From JAYZVT01 sp050248375 (GTDB taxonomy: Bacteria; Pseudomonadota; Alphaproteobacteria; Rhizobiales; Methyloligellaceae), in assembly GCA_050248375.1 (NCBI GenBank), contig JBFWSL010000130.1, positions 1-10,434 on the forward strand: a DNA stretch of 10,434 nucleotides, read 5' to 3'. Below are positions 6,755 to 10,434 of this stretch, piece by piece. The position numbers were made by a program, and so were the translations under genes. The notes below the pieces were generated by a model, which was not told the DNA's origin, ran no database searches, and was given only the letters and a program-made list of their open reading frames with translations. Each line of letters starts with the position of its first letter. Within the stretch, counting starts at the first letter, position 1.

Positions 6755-6770
6755 AGCCGGAGACCCGGCT
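6755..6770 (-). other. Short stem-loop between aminotransferase stop and riboswitch
   Basis: A perfect 6-bp stem AGCCGG (6755-6760) / CCGGCT (6765-6770) with a 4-nt loop lies 7 nt after the aminotransferase stop. The following minus-strand sequence is AATTGTGACC, with no T-tract, so it is at best a weak terminator. Leftward readthrough into the riboswitch leader is possible. Confidence 0.35.
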
Positions 6771-6776
6771 GGGGAG

Positions 6777-7979
6777 TCAAGCCTGCTTTCGGGCAGGCTC
6801 GGCCTCGGGCTTCGCTTCGGCCAGGAAACTCTCGATCCGGTCGATGGCGGCCGCGATGTTTTCCTGGCTGTTGGCGCAGGAAAGCCGGATGAAGCCGGCC
6901 CCGAATCCGCCGAAGTCGGTCCCCGCGATGGTCGCCACGCCCGCTTCCTCCAGCAGCGCGGAGGCCAGCCTGCGCTCGTTCCAGCCCGTGCCGGTGATGT
7001 TCGGGAAGGCGTAGAAGGCGCCCTTGGGCACCGCGCAGCGGATGCCCGGCACCGTGTTGATTCGCTCGGCCACGAAGGACCGGCGGCGGTCGAAGGCGGC
7101 CACCATCTCCGCGACGCAGTCCTGCGGGCCCTCCAGCGCGGCGATGCCCGCATGCTGCGTGGCCGCGTTGACGCAGGAATGGCAGTTCACCGCCAGCCGC
7201 CGCACATGATCCACCAGCATCCTCGGCCACACCCCGAAGCCCATGCGCCAGCCGGTCATGGCATAGGTCTTCGACCAGCCGTCGAGCAGGATCACGCGGT
7301 CGCGGATTTCCGGATATTCCAGCAGGCTCTTGTGCTTGAGCCCGTCATAGGTCATCTGGCCGTAGATCTCGTCGGACAGGATGGCCACGTCCGGCCAGCG
7401 CTCGAGCCCCTTGACCAGCTTGTCGATCTCGGCCTGCGGAGTGACGCCCCCGGTCGGGTTGGCCGGCGAGTTGATGATGATGAGACGCGTGCGCGGCGTG
7501 ATGCGCGCCAGCAGCTCGTCGGCGGAAAAGCCGAAACCGTTCTCCTCGCGGATCGGCAGCGGCACCGCCTCGGCTTCCGAATAGTCGATCATCGAGCGGT
7601 AGATGGGAAAGCCCGGGTCGGGGCAGATGATCTCGGCGCCCTTCTCCGCGAACATCAGCACCGCGAAGAACATGGTCGGCTTGCCGCCCGGCATGACGAC
7701 GATGTCGCCGGGATCGACCTCCACCTTGAGGCGTCGGTGGATGTCCGCCGCCACGGCCTCGCGCAGCTTCGGTATGCCCGTCGCCGGCGTGTAGCCGTGA
7801 TGGCCGTCCCTGAGCGCCTTGATCGCCGCCTCCACGATATGCGGCGGCGTGGGAAAATCCGGCTGGCCGATGCCGAGGTTGACGATGTCGCGCCCCTGCG
7901 CCGCGAGGTCAGCGGCACGCGCCAGCACGGCGAAGGCGTTCTCGTCGCCCAGCCGCGACAGGTTCTCTGCGAGTTTCAT
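6777..7979 (-). CDS. Class I/II PLP-dependent aminotransferase (aspartate aminotransferase fold)
   Basis: This is a fold-type I transaminase of 400 residues, moving an amino group between an amino acid and a 2-oxo acid in the cytoplasm. Visible motifs are GIGQPDFPTPPHI (36-48), GYTPATGIPKLREAV (62-76), NSPANPTGG (170-178, the PLP-contacting Asn), SDEIYG (202-207, Asp203 to the pyridine nitrogen and Tyr206), DGWSKTYAMTGWRMG (233-247, Lys237 forming the Schiff base) and FIRLS (363-367, the carboxylate-binding Arg). The substrate cannot be read from this. ATG 7979 starts the conserved MKLAENLSRLG; a much longer open frame continues upstream but only as the shadow of other genes. A GGGG sequence about 8 nt before the ATG is a weak ribosome binding site. 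It is 35 nt downstream of the exported-protein gene, possibly cotranscribed, and 32 nt upstream of the cobalamin riboswitch. Confidence 0.95.
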   Translation of the reverse strand: MKLAENLSRLGDENAFAVLARAADLAAQGRDIVNLGIGQPDFPTPPHIVEAAIKALRDGHHGYTPATGIPKLREAVAADIHRRLKVEVDPGDIVVMPGGKPTMFFAVLMFAEKGAEIICPDPGFPIYRSMIDYSEAEAVPLPIREENGFGFSADELLARITPRTRLIIINSPANPTGGVTPQAEIDKLVKGLERWPDVAILSDEIYGQMTYDGLKHKSLLEYPEIRDRVILLDGWSKTYAMTGWRMGFGVWPRMLVDHVRRLAVNCHSCVNAATQHAGIAALEGPQDCVAEMVAAFDRRRSFVAERINTVPGIRCAVPKGAFYAFPNITGTGWNERRLASALLEEAGVATIAGTDFGGFGAGFIRLSCANSQENIAAAIDRIESFLAEAKPEAEPARKQA

Positions 7980-8014
7980 GAGTTTGCCCCGTAAACCGTT
8001 ACAGGGCGGGGAGT

Positions 8015-8533
8015 TTACCTGCGCAGCGACACGTCCGCTACGGTCGAATAGCGCCCGTTTCCGGCGTTGAACTGCTCGATCGCCACCGAATGGCTGCTGC
8101 CCGACAGGTTGAACTTCATGCGGCCGGTGAACTTGTCTCCGTTGATGCGCACGAACACGGTGCTGCCCGTGACCGTGCCCGTGGCGGAGCCCGAGGCTCC
8201 GTAATTCGCCTCCGACCAGTGCCCGGAGAGCTTGCCCTCCGCATAGGAGAAGTTGCCGGTCGCGTCGATGCGGTAATCCGTGCCGGCGCAGTTGATCGAC
8301 TGGTTGATCGAGGAATCCGACACGCTGTAGTTCACCCGGCAGATCACCCGCTCCTTGCTGCCTTCCATGGGCTCGAGCGTTCCGCTCCCCTGCCAGTTGC
8401 CCGCCAGCACGGAGAACGGATTGGCCTGCGCCGCGTCCGCGACGGACGTGAGCAGCAGCACGCCGAGGCAGGCCGTAGCCGCGGTGCGGGCGGCGCGCGC
8501 GGCGCTGCCGTGGTGAAGGAACGGAATGGTCAT
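8015..8533 (-). CDS. Small exported protein of unknown function, beta-rich
   Basis: The 172-residue product from ATG 8533 begins MTIPFLHHGSAARAARTAA. A hydrophobic stretch (TACLGVLLLTSVADA) and an ADA/AQA cleavage region follow, so it is predicted to enter the periplasm by Sec. The mature part is dominated by short beta-strand patterns rich in Gly, Ser and Thr, starting FSVLAGNWQGSGTLEP and ending VADVSLRR. Two Cys residues (VICRVNY and INCAGTDY) could form a disulfide. It resembles small conserved secreted proteins I associate with rhizobia, and the GNWQGSGT start suggests a lipocalin-like barrel, but no function is known to me. TTG 8545 is an alternative start; ATG 8533 has GGGGG about 5 nt upstream. 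It is divergent from the FAH gene and 35 nt ahead of the aminotransferase. Confidence 0.85.
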   Translation of the reverse strand: MTIPFLHHGSAARAARTAATACLGVLLLTSVADAAQANPFSVLAGNWQGSGTLEPMEGSKERVICRVNYSVSDSSINQSINCAGTDYRIDATGNFSYAEGKLSGHWSEANYGASGSATGTVTGSTVFVRINGDKFTGRMKFNLSGSSHSVAIEQFNAGNGRYSTVADVSLRR

Positions 8534-8562
8534 CGGGACCCCCAATCTCGGATTTTCGCCTT

Positions 8563-8588
8563 CCTGTCTGGCGCTGTTTCGCGACAGG
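8563..8588. promoter_or_regulatory. Inverted repeat in the leader of the exported-protein gene
   Basis: CCTGTC (8563-8568) and GACAGG (8583-8588) are perfectly inverted with a 14-nt spacer, 30-55 nt upstream of ATG 8533. It could be an operator half-site pair or an RNA stem. A 6-bp match is not strong in GC-rich DNA, and no promoter boxes are clear in this 265-bp divergent region. Confidence 0.2.
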
Positions 8589-8762
8589 ACCGTGACGCAC
8601 GCGTTGCTTCAGGAATTCGGGCGCGGCACGCTCGCTGACAGATACGGGCAACCCACTGGATATGGTCACACCGGCGCCGCCACGCAATCCCGGCCCATTG
8701 TCGCTTTTGTTTGCAATTTGTAACAGGATTCGCCGCTTGCCCCGGCTTTTCGCCGCGCGCAT

Positions 8763-8787
8763 CATGCCGCCGAAAGACAACGGCATG
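8763..8787. promoter_or_regulatory. 7-bp dyad immediately before the FAH gene ribosome binding site
   Basis: CATGCCG (8763-8769) and CGGCATG (8781-8787) form a perfect inverted repeat with an 11-nt A-rich spacer. It ends 2 nt before the GGGGGA ribosome binding site (8789-8794) of the gene starting at 8799. The position suits either an operator for a dimeric regulator or an mRNA hairpin affecting translation. The regulator is unknown. Confidence 0.35.
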
Positions 8788-8798
8788 CGGGGGAAATC

Positions 8799-9650
8799 AT
8801 GAAATTGCTGCGTTTTGGCGAGCCCGGGCGGGAACGGCCCGGACTGCTCGATGGCAAGGGCGGCATCAGGGATCTCTCCGGCGTCATCGCCGACATCACC
8901 CCCGACAGGCTCTCCGGCGCCGAACTGGCGAAGCTGGCGGCACTCGATCCCGCGTCCCTTCCCGCCGTCGGGGGCAATCCGCGCCTCGGCCCTCCCGTCG
9001 CCGGCGTCGCCAAGATCGTGGCGGTCGGCCTCAATTACTCCGATCACGCCATCGAGGCCGGCCTCGCGGTGCCGGACGAGCCCGTCCTGTTCTCCAAGGC
9101 GGTCACCTCCCTCTCCGGCCCCAATGACGACGTGAAATTTCCGCCCGCCTCCCGCAAGGGCGACTACGAGGCCGAGCTTGCCTTCATCATCGGAGCGACG
9201 GCGCGCCACGTGGCGAAGGAGAACGCACTGTCCCATGTCGCCGGCTACTGTATCTGCAACGACGTGTCCGAACGCGGCTGGCAGCTCGACGGCACCGGCC
9301 AGTGGGTGAAGGGCAAGAGCTACGACACCTGGGCCCCGCTCGGCCCCTGGCTGGTCACCCGCGACGAGGTGCCCGACCCGCAGAACCTCGACATTCATCT
9401 CGCCGTCAACGGCGAGACGCGCCAGTCCGGAAACACGAAGACCATGATCTTTCCCGTCGCCGAGCTGGTCAGCTATATCAGCGGCGTCATGACCCTGATG
9501 CCCGGCGACGTGGTCATCACCGGCACGCCGCCCGGCGTGGCCCTGGGCATGAAGCCGCCCGGCTGGCTGCAGGACGGCGACGAAATCCACATCGCCATCT
9601 CCGGCCTCGGCGAACAGCGCCAGAAGGTGGTTCGCCTGAAGCAGGTTTAG
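8799..9650 (+). CDS. Fumarylacetoacetate hydrolase (FAH) family protein
   Basis: This metal-dependent enzyme of the FAH/MhpD fold (283 residues) belongs to a family that cleaves carbon-carbon bonds or hydrates 2-oxo acids; members are annotated as ureidoglycolate lyase, 2-keto-4-pentenoate hydratase or 5-oxopent-3-ene-1,2,5-tricarboxylate decarboxylase. The N-terminal 70 residues form the small domain (MKLLRFGEPGRERPGLLDG). The catalytic domain follows with VGLNYSDHAIEAG (76-88), PVLFSKAVTSLSGPND (95-110), the metal-binding DYEAELAFIIG (122-132, Glu124 and Glu126), CNDVSERGWQ (153-162, Asp155), GKSYDTWAPLGPWLVT (172-187) and GDVVITGTPPGVALG (236-250). The start ATG 8799 has GGGGGA 5 nt upstream. 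The gene stands alone on its strand between the divergent exported-protein gene and a repeat region, so the neighbours do not reveal the substrate. Confidence 0.95.
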   Translation: MKLLRFGEPGRERPGLLDGKGGIRDLSGVIADITPDRLSGAELAKLAALDPASLPAVGGNPRLGPPVAGVAKIVAVGLNYSDHAIEAGLAVPDEPVLFSKAVTSLSGPNDDVKFPPASRKGDYEAELAFIIGATARHVAKENALSHVAGYCICNDVSERGWQLDGTGQWVKGKSYDTWAPLGPWLVTRDEVPDPQNLDIHLAVNGETRQSGNTKTMIFPVAELVSYISGVMTLMPGDVVITGTPPGVALGMKPPGWLQDGDEIHIAISGLGEQRQKVVRLKQV

Positions 9651-9713
9651 GACCATCCGCATCGCCCGGCCGTTCCTTCCTTCGTCATTGCGCGGCCGCA
9701 CCCCCACCCCTGA

Positions 9714-9761
9714 CCCCTCCCCGCAAGGGGGAGGGGAAATTCCGCGCGGGCCTCCATCGCC
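9714..9761. repeat. G/C-rich palindromic repeat, copy 1 of 2
   Basis: A CCCCTCCCC / GGGGAGGGG-type stem (9714-9736) is followed by AAATTCCGCGC and CCTCCATCGCC. It matches 10010-10056 with only one difference region (GGG against AG at 9748-9750). It is also preceded by CCCCCACCCCTGA, as is copy 2. Confidence 0.85.
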
Positions 9762-9775
9762 CGGCCTTCCCTTTC

Positions 9776-9812
9776 TTCGTCATTACCGGGCTTGACCCGG
9801 CAATCCATGCGG
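9776..9812. repeat. 37-nt hairpin repeat, copy 1 of 2
   Basis: TTCGTCATT is followed by a hairpin of CCGGG, loop CTTGA and CCCGG, then CAATCCATGCGG. It is identical to 10101-10137 except A in place of G at 9785, which leaves one A-C mismatch in an otherwise 9-bp stem. This kind of element recurs between genes in alphaproteobacterial genomes (from general knowledge). Confidence 0.85.
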
Positions 9813-9853
9813 CCTCGCCGCCACCGCTGCGGTGCGACCGGACCGCGGCATGG

Positions 9854-9874
9854 ACCCCGGGCCAAGCCCGGGGT
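9854..9874. repeat. 9-bp palindromic hairpin
   Basis: ACCCCGGGC (9854-9862) and GCCCGGGGT (9866-9874) pair perfectly around a CAA loop. It follows GGCATGG, as does the inverted repeat beginning at 10178, suggesting a shared core. Confidence 0.7.
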
Positions 9875-9903
9875 TTCGGAGGGGTTCACGCAAGCAACCC
9901 GAA

Positions 9904-9924
9904 ACCCCGGCTTCAAGCCGGGGT
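9904..9924. repeat. 10-bp palindromic hairpin
   Basis: ACCCCGGCTT (9904-9913) and AAGCCGGGGT (9915-9924) are perfect inverted arms around a single C; in RNA the loop would be wider. It lies 30 bp after the previous hairpin, with the flanks GGGTTTC and GAAACCC also complementary, so the two can be read as inverted relatives. Confidence 0.7.
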
Positions 9925-9987
9925 CCACCCCGGTCTGGATTGGAGTACCGGGCCTTCGCCGCCGCCGGCCGTACCCCCACCCCTGAT

Positions 9988-10003
9988 CCCCGCCTGCGCG
10001 GGG
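9988..10003. repeat. Small hairpin inserted beside repeat copy 2
   Basis: CCCCGC (9988-9993) and GCGGGG (9998-10003) pair around CTGC. In copy 1 of the G/C-rich repeat the segment CCCCTGA runs straight into CCCCTCCCC. Here about 25 bp containing this hairpin separates the two, which looks like an insertion of one small element into another. Confidence 0.55.
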
Positions 10004-10009
10004 ACAGGC

Positions 10010-10056
10010 CCCCTCCCCGCAAGGGGGAGGGGAAATTCCGCGCAGCCTCCATCGCC
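10010..10056. repeat. G/C-rich palindromic repeat, copy 2 of 2
   Basis: This is the second copy of the element at 9714-9761: CCCCTCCCCGC, AAGGGGGAGGGG, AAATTCCGCGC, then CCTCCATCGCC. Direct orientation, about 296 bp apart. Confidence 0.85.
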
Positions 10057-10100
10057 GGGTCTTGTCCTTCCTTCGTCATTGCCGGGCCCGTTCTTCCTCC

Positions 10101-10137
10101 TTCGTCATTGCCGGGCTTGACCCGGCAATCCATGCGG
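10101..10137. repeat. 37-nt hairpin repeat, copy 2 of 2
   Basis: This copy has a perfect 9-bp stem: ATTGCCGGG (10107-10115) and CCCGGCAAT (10121-10129) around CTTGA. A truncated copy that keeps TTCGTCATTGCCGGG but loses the right arm is directly before it at 10072-10086. Confidence 0.85.
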
Positions 10138-10177
10138 ACTTTCCGCTGGCTCCGAGAGTCGCCGAATCTCGGCATGG

Positions 10178-10239
10178 ACCACCGGGCCTTCGCCGCGCCA
10201 TAGGGGCTTCGGCCCCGCAGGCGGGTCAGGCCCGGTGGT
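10178..10239. repeat. 11-bp inverted repeat enclosing a second hairpin
   Basis: ACCACCGGGCC (10178-10188) and GGCCCGGTGGT (10229-10239) are perfect inverted arms. Between them lies GGGGC, TTCG, GCCCC (10203-10216). Just outside, CCGAGA/TCTCGG (10152-10157/10167-10172) forms another stem. Together this is a compact multi-hairpin element with no coding sense. Confidence 0.7.
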
Positions 10240-10434
10240 GACGAGTTGAAATGCCCGGCCGCTCCATGAGCGCCGGTGTTGTCAAAGAGCCAGTCGCCCC
10301 TCCGGACGAGGGACGGCGCGGAGCACCGGGAAGGCGCATCCGTAATTCTTTGTAGGCGCCTCTCCGGCGCCCCGCGCGCGGCGTCTTGGACACGGCGGGT
10401 GCACGTCTCTCCACGCCGCCCCATAGTCCGGCAA

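Larger units (their letters stand above)
9651..10434. other. Gene-free repeat mosaic at the right end
   Basis: After the FAH stop no frame looks like a real protein. Long open frames here simply translate the GC-rich repeats. The stretch holds several short palindromic elements described individually, including four copies of TTCGTCATT (9681, 9776, 10072, 10101), two of which lead into full hairpin elements and two into truncated ones. From about 10240 to the edge I see only a small stem GGCGCC/GGCGCC (10355-10371) and no gene. No terminator with a T-tract follows the FAH gene; the repeat hairpins may serve instead. Confidence 0.75.

Noticed and set aside
6777..9707. A 976-codon open frame on the minus strand
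   Set aside because: Only the last 400 codons are a real protein (aminotransferase). The upstream part runs antisense through the FAH gene and out of frame through the exported-protein gene, a common effect of high GC.
9660..10240. Possible CRISPR array
   Set aside because: Repeats are palindromic, few, unevenly spaced and of several kinds; there are no regular spacers and no cas gene.
9783..10424. A 213-codon minus-strand frame over the repeat region
   Set aside because: It translates the palindromic repeats (for example MDCRVKPGNDE from the 37-nt element) and is typical of spurious calls.

Overview
The window looks like a piece of a GC-rich alphaproteobacterial chromosome. GC-rich codons dominate, the gene families (a family-4 glycosyltransferase beside an LpxH-like phosphoesterase, a fructosamine kinase, an atypical SDR, a B12-controlled TonB receptor, a rhizobial-looking small exported protein) fit that class, and the right end carries the short hairpin repeats often seen between genes there. 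I cannot name a genus. No phage, plasmid, insertion sequence, CRISPR array, tRNA or rRNA is visible.

Left part (1-3900). A rightward reading frame entering from outside ends at 157 and is closed by a strong terminator (157-187). Facing it is a leftward pair: an LpxH-like metallophosphoesterase (2034-1237) and, 10 nt on, a family-4 glycosyltransferase (1226-152). The glycosyltransferase is split into two frames by one surplus base in a C7 run at 742-748. Divergent from this pair is a rightward pair: a fructosamine kinase family protein (2115-3008) and an SDR (3067-3846) whose Tyr and Lys catalytic positions are replaced. A long hairpin with an A8 tract (3857-3893) separates this from the next block.

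Middle (3900-8533). A gap of about 470 bp holds no convincing gene, only an AT-rich patch and stem-loops. Then come leftward genes. A BtuB-type TonB-dependent receptor (6361-4364) is preceded by a textbook cobalamin riboswitch (6744-6555). Its 5' leader ends in a hairpin that can bury the Shine-Dalgarno and the first base of the start codon, so control is most likely translational: B12 represses synthesis of its own importer. Next upstream are a class I PLP aminotransferase (7979-6777) and a small exported beta-rich protein of unknown function (8533-8015).

Right part (8534-10434). A rightward fumarylacetoacetate hydrolase family enzyme (8799-9650) is read divergently from the exported protein; a 7-bp dyad sits just before its ribosome binding site. 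The last 780 bp have no credible gene and form a mosaic of short palindromic repeats: two copies of a 37-nt hairpin element, two copies of a 47-48-nt G/C element (one with another hairpin inserted beside it), two further perfect palindromes and an 11-bp inverted repeat.

The genes are mostly household and transport functions rather than one pathway. I see no undescribed defence or mobile system. The points most worth checking are the glycosyltransferase frameshift, the structure of the riboswitch expression platform, the active site of the SDR, and the repeat mosaic.
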